A stretch of DNA of 64,000 nucleotides, from positions 1 to 64,000 of the forward strand of contig NZ_JAGJEA010000015.1 of the NCBI RefSeq assembly GCF_018100805.1, read 5' to 3'. The notes under the pieces were generated by a model. The model worked only from the letters and a program-made list of their open reading frames with translations, was not told where the DNA came from and did not search any database. The position numbers were made by a program, and so were the translations under genes. Position 1 is the first letter of the stretch. Every line of letters starts with the position of its first letter. This stretch comes from Aquimarina sp. MMG016 (lineage in GTDB: Bacteria; Bacteroidota; Bacteroidia; Flavobacteriales; Flavobacteriaceae). This document shows positions 36,260 to 45,598 of this stretch, one piece after another.

Positions 36260-38137
36260 CTATCTAATTAGAGAAAAATGTCCTTTCATAATAGTTCCAT
36301 TTTTTAAGTCAATGCTAAACCAATATTCTGAAGAAGGCATTAAGCGACCAAGATATGTTCCGTTCCAACCTTCATCATTTGGAACAACCTGTTTCAGGAG
36401 TTTACCAACACGATCAAAAATATATACAGAAGCTCCTGGATAATTTTCTATTCCCCCAATATTCCAAAAATCATGAACTCCATCCTGATTAGGTGTAAAG
36501 TATTTTGGAATATCTAAAACAATAAACTCTTGAGTTGCGATCCCGCAATTGCCAGTTGCTCTTACATAGCCAGTATATAGCCCTGCTTCAAGATTTGTAA
36601 AAACTGCATTATCCTGATAAACTATACCATCTAGGGAATATTCAAAATTACCTGTATTTGCAGTGATAATAGTCACTGTATCTTCATTAATTGCAATATT
36701 GGCAATTACAGGAATTGGGTTTTCAATTAAGGTAATCTCTTTAATGCTAGAGCATCCATTAGCATCAGTAACCTGAACAGTGTATTCCCCAGGATTATCA
36801 ACAGTAATTTCTGATGTAGTTTCACCGGTACTCCATGCATAAGTAACATTACTTATTCCTGCTTCAAGAATGATTTGGGTTTCTGAGCAAAAAAGTAATT
36901 CCTGATCTTCTACAATTGGTGGTTCAAAAACACTTATAGATACTGCAGTTCGAGAAGAAGATACACAATCACCTAATACTGAAATTGCTTCTGCATAATA
37001 TGTCCCCGGTATACTTGTTTGATATGAAGTGCTGTTTGATTGTACTATTGTTCCTCCCGAATCACTATCATACCAATTAACAATAATTCCATCTGGTACG
37101 GAAACAGAAATAATCTGTTCTACATTCCTACAACCACTCACATTTCCCATACTTAAAGGTTCATTAGGTTGTAAAACAACTTTGATATCAAAAACTTCAG
37201 ATAGTGCGATACATAGTGGATTAGCAAGATTTATAATATCTTCTGCAACCTTTACTCTATACATGACAGAAGTGATAATTGCTGGAGGTGTATAAGTCTG
37301 ATTGGTTTCACCAGAAATATCAATCCAATTCACACCATCTATACTCTGTTGCCATTGATATGCATGTGAATTATAAATAGAAAAATCTGGTATCGCAGTA
37401 AGTTGAGTAGTGATAGGTATATCTTCTTCGCAGGCAGTTATACTAGTATTAGCCAGATCATCTTCTATAGTAATAAAATCCCCACATGTTCTGAATATAA
37501 TATCATCAATGGCAAGATCATTACCGCAGCCCCCATTACCATTATTAATCATTTTAAGAATAACCGATGTTTGCCCTGGTAATGTCTGAAAAACCAATCC
37601 ATACTGTTCCCAAACAGGAGAAGTTCTTGAAAAAATATCTCCTGTATCTCCTGTTGCTAACAAATTGGTATCCGTATTATCCCATATTTGAAACCTGACA
37701 TTAACCGGAATTCCATTAGCATCGCAGCTATTAGCAGGTAGAAGGTTTAACAACCAGGAAGAAAATTCATACGAAGTATTCTCACATAGCCCTGTAACCG
37801 TTCTTCTAAAGAACTCCCCTGCCACAAAATCAGCGTTAAAAATTAAACATTTACCATTAGTATCATTTGGAGTGTGATCCTGAGTATTATGCCAATCAAA
37901 ATATCCTGTAAAACTTGAAACAGTATATTCTCCATCATCAGGAGTTCCATTGACATAGGTATATCCTGTTGTCCCTGCCGGTAGTTCTGGCCCGTTTGCG
38001 GTGCCTGTACCGAAAGCTTCATTAAATATAGAATCTCCTGAATTTCCATTACAAAATCCTAATTGAGCTTGAATAGAATATGCAGTAATACAAAAAGCCA
38101 GAGATAATATAACAACCTTATATTGGGGCAATTCCAT
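36260..38137 (-). CDS. T9SS type B sorted secreted protein (gliding-motility C-terminal domain)
   Basis: About 625 residues from the ATG at 38137; the eight residues encoded upstream from 38161 would extend the signal peptide unnaturally. Signal peptide about 1-24 (ending SIQAQ). A jelly-roll/carbohydrate-binding-like domain (about 30-215, ending DDIIFRTCGD) is followed by several Ig-like or Ig/PKD-like repeats (about 225-540, with YYAEA and YAWSTGETTSEITV). The C-terminal ~85 residues are the gliding-motility-associated type B sorting domain (YFTPNQDGVHDFWNI ... VYIFDRVGKLL ... GWNGTYLGRLMPSSEYWFSI). It is secreted by the type IX system to the cell surface, probably as an adhesin; the binding partner is unknown. 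Confidence 0.9.
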   Translation of the reverse strand: MELPQYKVVILSLAFCITAYSIQAQLGFCNGNSGDSIFNEAFGTGTANGPELPAGTTGYTYVNGTPDDGEYTVSSFTGYFDWHNTQDHTPNDTNGKCLIFNADFVAGEFFRRTVTGLCENTSYEFSSWLLNLLPANSCDANGIPVNVRFQIWDNTDTNLLATGDTGDIFSRTSPVWEQYGLVFQTLPGQTSVILKMINNGNGGCGNDLAIDDIIFRTCGDFITIEDDLANTSITACEEDIPITTQLTAIPDFSIYNSHAYQWQQSIDGVNWIDISGETNQTYTPPAIITSVMYRVKVAEDIINLANPLCIALSEVFDIKVVLQPNEPLSMGNVSGCRNVEQIISVSVPDGIIVNWYDSDSGGTIVQSNSTSYQTSIPGTYYAEAISVLGDCVSSSRTAVSISVFEPPIVEDQELLFCSETQIILEAGISNVTYAWSTGETTSEITVDNPGEYTVQVTDANGCSSIKEITLIENPIPVIANIAINEDTVTIITANTGNFEYSLDGIVYQDNAVFTNLEAGLYTGYVRATGNCGIATQEFIVLDIPKYFTPNQDGVHDFWNIGGIENYPGASVYIFDRVGKLLKQVVPNDEGWNGTYLGRLMPSSEYWFSIDLKNGTIMKGHFSLIR

Positions 38138-38571
38138 TTTTCGAATATAGGATAATACCATAAACCAATAACAGTTTTCACTTAGAAACCATTATTTTTT
38201 CAATATTTCTCAAAATAAAAGGCAGAAGATTATATAATGTTCTGACTTTTAGAGAAAAATCACCTTATGTATTAGAGGTTATCGTCTTGTCAAACAGGGA
38301 TAGTCAGTATATTTTTATTGTCATAGGTTTTCGTTAGTACGTATGTAAGAATAATAGTATGCACACTTTTTCCTAAATAAGAATCTCCATTTTTAAGTAT
38401 AAAATAACTTCCCTTACCTGATCAATAAATTAAAACTAATCAATATTAAAAAGTATACATCAAAAAAAAGAATTATATACCTATATACTTTATTAGAAGA
38501 TTAATAAAGTAATAAGTAGATCAAAATGTAAGAAATGTGAGTTATCCAAAACAAAAGTATAGAAGATTTAA
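38138..38571. other. Intergenic region, about 430 bases
   Basis: An AT-rich gap between the T9SS protein start and the stop of the PlsC-like gene, both on the minus strand. I see no convincing ORF, terminator or promoter in it. Confidence 0.4.
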
Positions 38572-39375
38572 TTAATACTCCCACCTTCTCTTTTTGTTTA
38601 ATTCTTCTTGAGCTTCTAATTCCTCTTGAGGAATTACTTTTAGAAAAGACGGATGTTGTTCAATAGCATATTCTAGTTTTTCTACAATATTATCTATTGA
38701 ATCGTTTTCATAGTCAACATCCAATGGTGGTTTGATAACCATAGATTGAAGAATTCCTTTTTTCTTAATGACAACTCCTTTTTTATCAAAGGATCTTCTA
38801 AAACCATCTATTACAATAGGAATTACTATGGGTTTATATTGTCTTATAATATGCGCGGTACCTTTACGAATAGGTTTGAAAGGTTTGGTTGTTCCCTGTG
38901 GAAAAGTGATCACCCAACCATCTTCTAGAGCTCTCTTAATATTAGTGATATCACTCATCTTTACCTGTCGATTGATATCCTGACCTTTTTCTCGCCAAGT
39001 TCTCTCTACAGTAATTGCCCCTGCATATGCCAGAATTCTTGCTAATAATCCAGCTTTCATAGTTTCCTTAGCTGCTACATAATATAAATTAAGCTTTGGG
39101 TTCCACAGATAGCCTATATTTTTAATAGAGTCTACACGTCCGCTCAAACTAGCATTAAATACATGAAACATCGCTACAACATCTGCAAAATAAGTCTGAT
39201 GATTGGATACAAATAAAACTCCATTGTCAGGGAGGTCCTTAAAAATTTCACTTCCTTCAATCTGAAGTTCGTTAAAGCCTCTATAACGTCTATGAGTTAA
39301 AGACCCCATAACACGAATCAGCCATTTTTTTAGAAAAAGTATATGACCAAAAGGATTTCTCTTAAACAATCCCAT
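38572..39375 (-). CDS. 1-acyl-glycerol-3-phosphate acyltransferase-like (PlsC family)
   Basis: A 267-residue protein with the acyltransferase motifs in order: motif I NHQTYFAD (HX4D) at about residue 58, the substrate-binding block ITVERTWREKG at about 115, motif III FPQGTTKPFKP at about 153 (the usual EGTR is replaced by QGTT) and the proline motif VIPIVIDGFRRSF at about 180. It transfers an acyl chain to a lysophospholipid in membrane lipid synthesis. The length is normal. The EGT to QGT change loses the usual glutamate, so substrate or activity may differ from classic PlsC. It is probably monocistronic; a TATATTTG on the minus strand near 39535 may be its promoter. Confidence 0.86.
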   Translation of the reverse strand: MGLFKRNPFGHILFLKKWLIRVMGSLTHRRYRGFNELQIEGSEIFKDLPDNGVLFVSNHQTYFADVVAMFHVFNASLSGRVDSIKNIGYLWNPKLNLYYVAAKETMKAGLLARILAYAGAITVERTWREKGQDINRQVKMSDITNIKRALEDGWVITFPQGTTKPFKPIRKGTAHIIRQYKPIVIPIVIDGFRRSFDKKGVVIKKKGILQSMVIKPPLDVDYENDSIDNIVEKLEYAIEQHPSFLKVIPQEELEAQEELNKKRRWEY

Positions 39376-39543
39376 AAATAAATTCTAGTTTAGTAAGTTG
39401 TTTAGCATCAGCCAAAAAAATTAATAAGATGTTGTAATAAATTGATTTTCAATGAAAATTACTAACAAAAGATTAAATAACTGATAATTTCTTCGATAAA
39501 TTCTTGTGAAAACTTCGAAAAAACAAGAGCCAAATATACAAAA

Positions 39544-40188
39544 TCATAATTCTAAAGCTTGTTTTAGTAACATTTTAAGCTCACTTAACATCATCGCTGT
39601 TGCACCCCAAACTGTATAACCATTTAATATAAAGGAAGGTACTTCAATATTTTCTGCATAAGAAGTAGTTAGTTTTTTTGAAATTATGTTGTTTTCATTC
39701 AACAATTCTGTTACTGGGACTTCAATTACCTTGGCAACTTCTTCCTCTTGAATAACAAAATCAGGTGTTTCTGGAGTAAAACCTAAAAATGGATGTACCC
39801 AAAAGTTAGATGGTGGTATATATACCTTAGTCATAGTTTTTAGTAACTGAACTGTATCTGGCTTTACTCCTACTTCCTCCCAGGTTTCGCGTAAGGCAGT
39901 TTCTTCATAGCTTTTATCCAAATTTTCTACTTTTCCACCTGGTAATGCTATTTGCCCTGAATGTACACCCTCATACACTGGTCGAAGAATTAAAACAAGA
40001 TGAGCAATATCATCTTTAGGGTAAAAAAGCATGAGTACAGCAGCATTTCTGGGATTTTTTTCTTCTATTTTTATTCTATACAGCTCTTGTTGCCTAAACT
40101 CTGGAGCCATAATAAAGTGAGAAGATTCTCCAGGTACTGACATTTTCTTTATTTTTGGAATCAATTCTTTAAATGTTTCAAATGTCAT
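39544..40188 (-). CDS. NUDIX hydrolase, CoA pyrophosphatase-like
   Basis: A 214-residue NUDIX enzyme. The Nudix box runs from about residue 84 to 107: GGKVENLD, a Glu, then RETWEEVGV, so the REUXEEXGU core is complete. The preceding LRPVYEGVHSGQIALPGG matches the CoA-pyrophosphatase type (NuCoA-like motif). The predicted reaction is hydrolysis of CoA or related nucleotide diphosphates to 3,5-ADP and 4-phosphopantetheine. The N-terminal leader (MTFETFKELIPKIK) looks native, so the start at 40188 is kept. That means its 5' end overlaps the 5' end of the divergent cyclophilin gene, and each promoter must lie inside the other gene. Confidence 0.88.
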   Translation of the reverse strand: MTFETFKELIPKIKKMSVPGESSHFIMAPEFRQQELYRIKIEEKNPRNAAVLMLFYPKDDIAHLVLILRPVYEGVHSGQIALPGGKVENLDKSYEETALRETWEEVGVKPDTVQLLKTMTKVYIPPSNFWVHPFLGFTPETPDFVIQEEEVAKVIEVPVTELLNENNIISKKLTTSYAENIEVPSFILNGYTVWGATAMMLSELKMLLKQALEL

Positions 40189-40931
40189 TGACCAGAGTAA
40201 TTTTATTGTATTGTTTTATTTTCTTTTTCATATTATCAAGTTGTGAAGATAAGAATTCTAAAAAAAACACCCGAAATACGACACAAGTTGAAACCTCGAT
40301 ACCAAAAGAAAAAACTAAACAGAAAATAGATACTGCTGAGCAAAAAAAAGAAATTAAAAAAAGTGTTGCTGAGCCTGAACCTTTTAAACTAAATAACAAA
40401 AACCTTAGGGAGTTTATGGCTAAGTACGGAAAAGAAAATCCAGAAACCTTAGTGCGAATTAAAACTACGTATGGAAATATCGATATCAAACTATATAATA
40501 AAACTCCATTACATCGGGCTAACTTTATATACCTGGTTAAACAAAAGTATTTTGATGAGACATTCTTTTATAGGGTTGCTAAGGGTTTTGTAATTCAAGG
40601 GGGAAATAGTGATCGCGATCAAATGGCCAGAAAACGTTTTGAATTAGGAGATTATACCATCCCACAAGAACAAGTTAAAGGATTAAAACATACCCGTGGA
40701 TCTGTTGCCCTATCAAAACAATGGGTGGATAATCCTTCTAACCGTTCTACACCTTATGAATTTTTTATAGTAATTGCTAAAAATGGAGCACATCATTTAG
40801 ATGGAGAACATACTATTTTCGGAAAAGTAGTAAAAGGTATGAGTGTCGCAGATAAAATCTCTAATGTTCCTGTTGATGGCAGTGAGTGGCCAAAACAAAA
40901 CATCTTTATTAAAGCAGAGGTTATAAAATAG
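40182..40931 (+). CDS. Cyclophilin-type peptidyl-prolyl isomerase, lipoprotein
   Basis: About 249 residues from the ATG at 40182 (an in-frame ATG at 40173 is also possible). A lipoprotein signal with lipid Cys21 (FFILSSCEDKN), a Lys/Glu/Thr-rich linker (about 22-85), and a cyclophilin domain (about 88-248): IKTTYGNIDIKLY, FFYRVAKGFVIQGG, a KQWVDNPSNRS insertion and HTIFGKVVKGM. It catalyses cis-trans isomerisation of Xaa-Pro bonds and probably helps envelope proteins fold. The key QxG (IQGG) and H-F-type residues are visible. The start overlaps the divergent NUDIX gene by seven bases. Its stop faces the RDD gene. Confidence 0.9.
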   Translation: MSLTRVILLYCFIFFFILSSCEDKNSKKNTRNTTQVETSIPKEKTKQKIDTAEQKKEIKKSVAEPEPFKLNNKNLREFMAKYGKENPETLVRIKTTYGNIDIKLYNKTPLHRANFIYLVKQKYFDETFFYRVAKGFVIQGGNSDRDQMARKRFELGDYTIPQEQVKGLKHTRGSVALSKQWVDNPSNRSTPYEFFIVIAKNGAHHLDGEHTIFGKVVKGMSVADKISNVPVDGSEWPKQNIFIKAEVIK

Positions 40932-41010
40932 GTTTTTGAGGTTTGAGTTAATTCTTATAGAAAAAATAATTCATTCACAAACTCACGTACTCAAATACTA
41001 ACCAACTACA

Positions 41011-41727
41011 CTACAACCTCTGAGTATAATAGTTATAGTCAGCAATAACTTTAGCCACAAATTGTAATGGTTTTTCTTGTGGAGTAACTTCCATCAAAGT
41101 ACTTACTTTGTTAGACAATTCCAGAATTACATTGTGGTTTGCATATCTTTTGGCATCACTATAGATAGTTTTAATCTTTCTTATTTCGGCATCAGAAAAA
41201 ACGGTAACTTGTGGATAAGCAGGAACATAATCATCCGGTATGTTTACTAAAATAGTTTGATGAAATTTAACCTTTTGTTTTTCACTTATCACTGTAGTTC
41301 CTGCTGCCATATCCCCTAACCGTTGTCCTTTCCCACTAAATAAAATCGAAACAACAGCTACTCCTCCGGTAACCAAAGAAATATCCAATAAACGAAGTAA
41401 CCATCTAATTAAATAATTAGAAAATGCCGGTTTAGACCCATCCAATTTAACAACTCTAATTTTCATCGCAGCTTTCCCTGGAGATTTACCATCCCAAAAT
41501 GTTTCCCATAATAGATGATATAAAAAAGGAGGAAGTCCTAAAATCAATCCAAAAGCCCATTCGTCTCCACTATCAATATCCAAAGCAGCAAGTATAAAAA
41601 CCATTATGATAAGGTAGGCTATATCAACTAAAATATCTATTAAGAATGCTAATATCCGCTCTCCTATTCCAGCTACATTTTGCTGTATACTTACATTTTG
41701 AGCAGTTTCTATTTGAAAATTATCCAT
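41011..41727 (-). CDS. RDD family membrane protein
   Basis: A 238-residue protein. The RDD domain occupies about residues 15-150, with GIGERILAFLIDILVD (the R and D of the family), three to four hydrophobic segments and the WDGKSPGKAAMKIRVV and GKGQRLGDMAAGT blocks. The C-terminal ~80 residues are cytosolic and mixed. RDD proteins are transport-like membrane proteins of unclear function. It is divergent from the SpoIIM gene at 41768 with only 40 bases between starts; in Bacteroidota the two are frequent neighbours, suggesting the RDD protein belongs functionally to the SpoIIM-MoxR operon. Confidence 0.88.
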   Translation of the reverse strand: MDNFQIETAQNVSIQQNVAGIGERILAFLIDILVDIAYLIIMVFILAALDIDSGDEWAFGLILGLPPFLYHLLWETFWDGKSPGKAAMKIRVVKLDGSKPAFSNYLIRWLLRLLDISLVTGGVAVVSILFSGKGQRLGDMAAGTTVISEKQKVKFHQTILVNIPDDYVPAYPQVTVFSDAEIRKIKTIYSDAKRYANHNVILELSNKVSTLMEVTPQEKPLQFVAKVIADYNYYTQRL

Positions 41728-41767
41728 TAATTATGTTTCTTTGAACCTCTTTAATTTATTATGATGT

Positions 41768-42730
41768 ATGCGCGAGGCGGCTTTTGTGAAGCAAAATAAA
41801 GATAAATGGTTAAAATTCGAAAGTGTTCTGACGAATAATGCTCAATTATCCCCAGATGATCTTTCGAGCTTATATATAGAAATAACCGACCACCTGAGTT
41901 ATGCACAAACTTTTTACCCTAATAGTCAAACTCTAAATTATCTAAATAGCCTTGCTTCAAACGCACATCAAAAAATATATAAAACTAAAAAAGAGAAGAA
42001 AAATCGTTTCTACTCGTTTTGGGTTAATGAATTTCCTTTAGAATTTTATCATTATCAAAAAGAGCTGTTAATTGCTTTTTTGATTTCTGCATTATTTACC
42101 GCTGTTGCAGTGTATTCCTCAGCAACCGATGGCGCTTTTGTGAGATCTATTTTAGGTGATCGATATGTAAACATGACATTAGAAAATATTGCTAATGATG
42201 ATCCAATGGCTGTTTATAAACAAATGGGAGAAGCCAACATGTTTTTGGGGATTACCATTAATAATATAAAAGTGGCATTATATTGTTTTATTTTGGGTGT
42301 CCTATTGGGTATTGGTACTATTTATATGCTAATGCAAAATTTTATTATGTTAGGGGCTTTTCAATATTTTTTTTATGAAAAAGGATTGTTATGGGAAAGT
42401 GCCCGAACTATATGGATACATGGTACAATTGAGATTTCCGTAATTATAATTGCAGGATGTGCAGGATTGGTTGCCGGCAAGTCGATATGGTTTCCAGGAA
42501 CATATACGCGTCTTACATCATTTGTAAAAGGGGTTAAAGCAGGATTAAAAATTGTTATTAGCACTGTACCTCTTTTTATAATTGCTGGATTTCTGGAAGG
42601 TTTTGTGACTAGACATACCGAGATGCCTGATTGGTTAGCTATATTCATCATATCAGTATCTTTAGCTTTAATATTATTTTACTACATAATCTACCCCAGA
42701 TATTTGTATAAAAAACAACAAAATGAATAA
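41768..42730 (+). CDS. SpoIIM/DUF95-family membrane protein
   Basis: A 320-residue protein. The cytosolic N-terminal ~95 residues (MREAAFVKQNKDKWLKFE) are helical, followed by about six hydrophobic segments to the C-terminus. Family pattern: FLGITINNIKVALYCFILG, then TIYMLMQNFIMLGAF, IWIHGTIEISVIIIAG. SpoIIM is named for engulfment in Bacillus, but homologues are common in non-sporulating bacteria and their role there is unknown. It heads a six-gene operon; the stop overlaps the next start by eight bases. Confidence 0.9.
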   Translation: MREAAFVKQNKDKWLKFESVLTNNAQLSPDDLSSLYIEITDHLSYAQTFYPNSQTLNYLNSLASNAHQKIYKTKKEKKNRFYSFWVNEFPLEFYHYQKELLIAFLISALFTAVAVYSSATDGAFVRSILGDRYVNMTLENIANDDPMAVYKQMGEANMFLGITINNIKVALYCFILGVLLGIGTIYMLMQNFIMLGAFQYFFYEKGLLWESARTIWIHGTIEISVIIIAGCAGLVAGKSIWFPGTYTRLTSFVKGVKAGLKIVISTVPLFIIAGFLEGFVTRHTEMPDWLAIFIISVSLALILFYYIIYPRYLYKKQQNE

Positions 42731-43595
42731 CACTTATATAGAATTTAAAAAGAAAAGGGAATTAGGAGATATCCTTACAGATACATTTGGTTTTCTACGA
42801 CAGAATATTAGGACTATTTTTTCAATTTTAATAAAAACTTCAGGAATACCTTTTATCATTTTATTAGTTGCATCTGGATATTACACCTATTTATCAGCTG
42901 ATTTATTGGATCCTGTTAGTATCAGCAATGGAGAATTATTTAATTCTGTAAATATATTCTTTGGTGCAATATTAATGTTACTTACGCTTGCTGTTTTCTA
43001 TGCAACGCTTTTCGGGAGTATTATGCATATCATCAAAGAATACATAGAAAATAATGGGGTTATTGATAAAACTCAAGTAGAAATTAACTTTAAAAATAGT
43101 CTCGGAAAAATAATTGGTTTAGGATTGCTTGGTTCCATCATTCTGTTTTTTGGGCTTTGTTTATGTTTCTTACCAGGAATTTATTTGTACGTGCCTCTGA
43201 ATCTAGCTTTTTGTGTAATGGTATTTAAAGACCAAGGTGTTTCAGAATCAATTAGTCAAAGTTTTGATGTTATAAAGAATGAATGGTGGATTTCATTTGC
43301 TACTTTTCTTATTATGGGTATCATTATTTGGGTCATCAGTTTTGTTTTTGGGCTTCCTGCAATGATATATAGCCTCTCTAAAACATTTACTGCTGCATCA
43401 GAAGGCTCCTTTTCTGATCCTTCCGAAATGTATGATTGGGTTTTTATTTTACTAAATACAATTTCGTCTGCTGCCCAATACGTACTATATTCAATAACTG
43501 CAATCACTGCAGCTTTTATTTATTTTAATATCAACGAAAGAAAACATAATACAGGGACTTTGGAGCAAATTGATTCCTTAGGTAAATCAGAATAA
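42723..43595 (+). CDS. Polytopic membrane protein of the SpoIIM-MoxR operon
   Basis: A 290-residue protein with about six hydrophobic segments and a short charged N-terminus (MNNTYIEFKKKRELGDIL). The segment FLPGIYLYVPLNLAFCVMVF resembles the glycerophosphodiester-phosphodiesterase membrane-domain (DUF975/DUF7544-like) group, but I cannot be sure of the family. It overlaps the SpoIIM gene by eight bases and ends one base before the TTG start of the next gene, so the operon is strongly coupled. Function unknown. Confidence 0.8.
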   Translation: MNNTYIEFKKKRELGDILTDTFGFLRQNIRTIFSILIKTSGIPFIILLVASGYYTYLSADLLDPVSISNGELFNSVNIFFGAILMLLTLAVFYATLFGSIMHIIKEYIENNGVIDKTQVEINFKNSLGKIIGLGLLGSIILFFGLCLCFLPGIYLYVPLNLAFCVMVFKDQGVSESISQSFDVIKNEWWISFATFLIMGIIIWVISFVFGLPAMIYSLSKTFTAASEGSFSDPSEMYDWVFILLNTISSAAQYVLYSITAITAAFIYFNINERKHNTGTLEQIDSLGKSE

Positions 43596-43596
43596 T

Positions 43597-44346
43597 TTGA
43601 AATTTCTTTATCTCTTACTTTTTTGTATAAATTTTTCCTTATCTACTAAAGTTCAGTACAGTACAAGCGCATCTATATCGCAAGAAGTAATATATGATAT
43701 GGATACACCTAAAGATGTTAAAAAATTTGATAATCAAAAAATAGAAGAGTTTCAGGCTGATGATGCCTTTAATTATACCGAATATGAAGAGCCTGATAAC
43801 GCTTGGACTCGTTTAAAAAAATGGTTTGGCCAGATTATCACTAAATTTATAAAATGGCTTTTTGGTGTTGACGAAGTATCTGGTTTCTGGTTAGTAGTTT
43901 TGCAGATATTACCATATCTAATAGTTATTGGAGTTATATTTTTATTGATCTGGTTATTTATGAAAGTAAATCCCAGCGATATGCTTTTTGAGAAACAAAA
44001 AGCCCCACAAGTAGAACTTACTGAAGATGAAGACATCATTCAGAATCAAGATATTCAACAGCTAATACAACAAGCATTACAAAACAAAAACTACCGATTA
44101 GCGATTAGATACTATTACCTATTTGTACTAAAAAAATTATCTGATCAGGAAATTATAGCTTGGGAATCACAGAAAACGAATATGGATTATATCAAAGAGT
44201 TATCTGATGATTCATTGAAGAATCAGTTCAAGGTTATTACCAGATTATATGACTTTATTTGGTACGGAAGTTTTGAAGTGGATGAAAATTCATATCAACA
44301 AGCAGAGAAAGAATTCAAATCAATGACTAACACTATTCAATCATAA
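43597..44346 (+). CDS. DUF4129-like membrane protein, TTG start
   Basis: A 249-residue protein with a signal or signal-anchor at the N-terminus (MKFLYLLLFCINFSLS), a periplasmic stretch to about 95, a transmembrane segment (about 102-125) and a cytosolic C-terminal domain (about 145-245: LIQQALQNKNYRLAIRYYYLFVLKKL ... IWYGSFEVDENSYQQAEKEF) that fits DUF4129. The start codon is TTG, only one base after the preceding stop, and gives a clean signal sequence. DUF4129 proteins go with MoxR-DUF58 operons in many bacteria. Function unknown. Confidence 0.82.
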   Translation: MKFLYLLLFCINFSLSTKVQYSTSASISQEVIYDMDTPKDVKKFDNQKIEEFQADDAFNYTEYEEPDNAWTRLKKWFGQIITKFIKWLFGVDEVSGFWLVVLQILPYLIVIGVIFLLIWLFMKVNPSDMLFEKQKAPQVELTEDEDIIQNQDIQQLIQQALQNKNYRLAIRYYYLFVLKKLSDQEIIAWESQKTNMDYIKELSDDSLKNQFKVITRLYDFIWYGSFEVDENSYQQAEKEFKSMTNTIQS

Positions 44347-44347
44347 A

Positions 44348-45562
44348 TTGCTAGGTAAAAAAGCTAAAATATTTGTTATTATCCTTATAGCGGTCATTGG
44401 ATTGCTTACCTATCTGGAATCTAGTGAACCTGAAGATATAAACTGGTATCCTAGTTATGCCAAAACAGATAAAATTCCTTTAGGAACATTTGTTTCGTAT
44501 AATTTAATCAAAGAATCATTTAATGCTTCTGGTCTTAAAGATATAAACCAACCACCTTATGAATTTCTAACAGATAATGATTCTATTGCTGGAACATATT
44601 TCTTTATAAATGGTGCGGTCAACTTTGATGATGATGAACTCAATAAAGTGTTAAAATGGGTTGAGAAAGGTAATACTTTATTTATTTCTGCTAAGGGAAT
44701 TAGTAACAATCTATTAGATACCCTACAGATCGAAATGGATAATCTGTTGTCTCTTGATAACATCAATACACAACCAATAGTAGCGTTAACAAATAAAAAA
44801 TTGCAAGGTACTGATCCTTATATATATGATCGCGATGTTTACAATCCATATTTTAGTGAGATTGATACGATAAATACTACAGTTCTAGGTGTTACACAAC
44901 TATATAATGATACCTTAAAAATAAAAGATCCTAAAATCAATTATATACAAGAAACCTTCGGTAGTGGAAAGATTCTACTACATACTTTCCCTGAAGCTTT
45001 TGGAAATTATTTTATACTAAAGGATAAAAACTTTGAGTATACTCAAAACCTTTTGGCATATGTAGATAGCGGCAAACAAATCTTTTGGGACAACTATTAT
45101 AAATCCGGAAAAACCTTTTATACCTCTCCTCTATTTTTTCTATTGAGAAATCGATACTTAAAATGGGCATATTATTTTGTGATTTTTGGAGTAATTTTAT
45201 TCGTGATTTTTGAAGGTAAACGTAAGCAACGAAGTATTCCTATTATTGAACCTCTAAAAAATCAGACTTTAGCTTTTACCAGAACCATTAGTGGAATGTA
45301 TTTTGAGAAAAGGAGACATAAAGAAATTGCCACTAAACAAATTTTACTGTTTTTAGATTATGTTCGTAACGTATTGAGGATACCAACAGATCATTTAGAC
45401 GATAAAACGCTCATTGATATATCTGCCAGAAGTAATAATGATCTGGATGATACAAAAAGATTATTTTGGTATTTTGATGAACTAAATAAAAAACCAAAAA
45501 TCGAAAAAGAAGAATTGATGCGGCTTCACGAGCTAATAACTCAGTTCAAAAATCGATCATAA
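44348..45562 (+). CDS. DUF4350 domain membrane protein, TTG start
   Basis: A 404-residue protein with an N-terminal membrane anchor (about 5-22), a periplasmic DUF4350 domain (about 30-250; TYFFINGAVNFDDDELNKVL and GSGKILLHTFPEAFGNYF), a second hydrophobic segment (about 275-295) and a cytosolic helical C-terminal domain of about 110 residues. It starts at a TTG one base after the preceding stop. DUF4350 proteins are regular members of MoxR-DUF58 operons. The domain resembles glutamine-amidotransferase-like folds without catalysis, as far as I know. Function unknown. Confidence 0.84.
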   Translation: MLGKKAKIFVIILIAVIGLLTYLESSEPEDINWYPSYAKTDKIPLGTFVSYNLIKESFNASGLKDINQPPYEFLTDNDSIAGTYFFINGAVNFDDDELNKVLKWVEKGNTLFISAKGISNNLLDTLQIEMDNLLSLDNINTQPIVALTNKKLQGTDPYIYDRDVYNPYFSEIDTINTTVLGVTQLYNDTLKIKDPKINYIQETFGSGKILLHTFPEAFGNYFILKDKNFEYTQNLLAYVDSGKQIFWDNYYKSGKTFYTSPLFFLLRNRYLKWAYYFVIFGVILFVIFEGKRKQRSIPIIEPLKNQTLAFTRTISGMYFEKRRHKEIATKQILLFLDYVRNVLRIPTDHLDDKTLIDISARSNNDLDDTKRLFWYFDELNKKPKIEKEELMRLHELITQFKNRS

Positions 45563-45573
45563 AGAGGTGATCA

Positions 45574-45581
45574 TACATTTG
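45574..45581 (+). promoter_or_regulatory. Possible internal -7 element before moxR-like gene
   Basis: TACATTTG fits TAnnTTTG, 18 bases before the ATG at 45599, in the only sizeable gap (36 bases) of the operon. No -33 element at the usual distance. Confidence 0.3.
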
Positions 45582-45598
45582 TTATAAAATATTATTTT

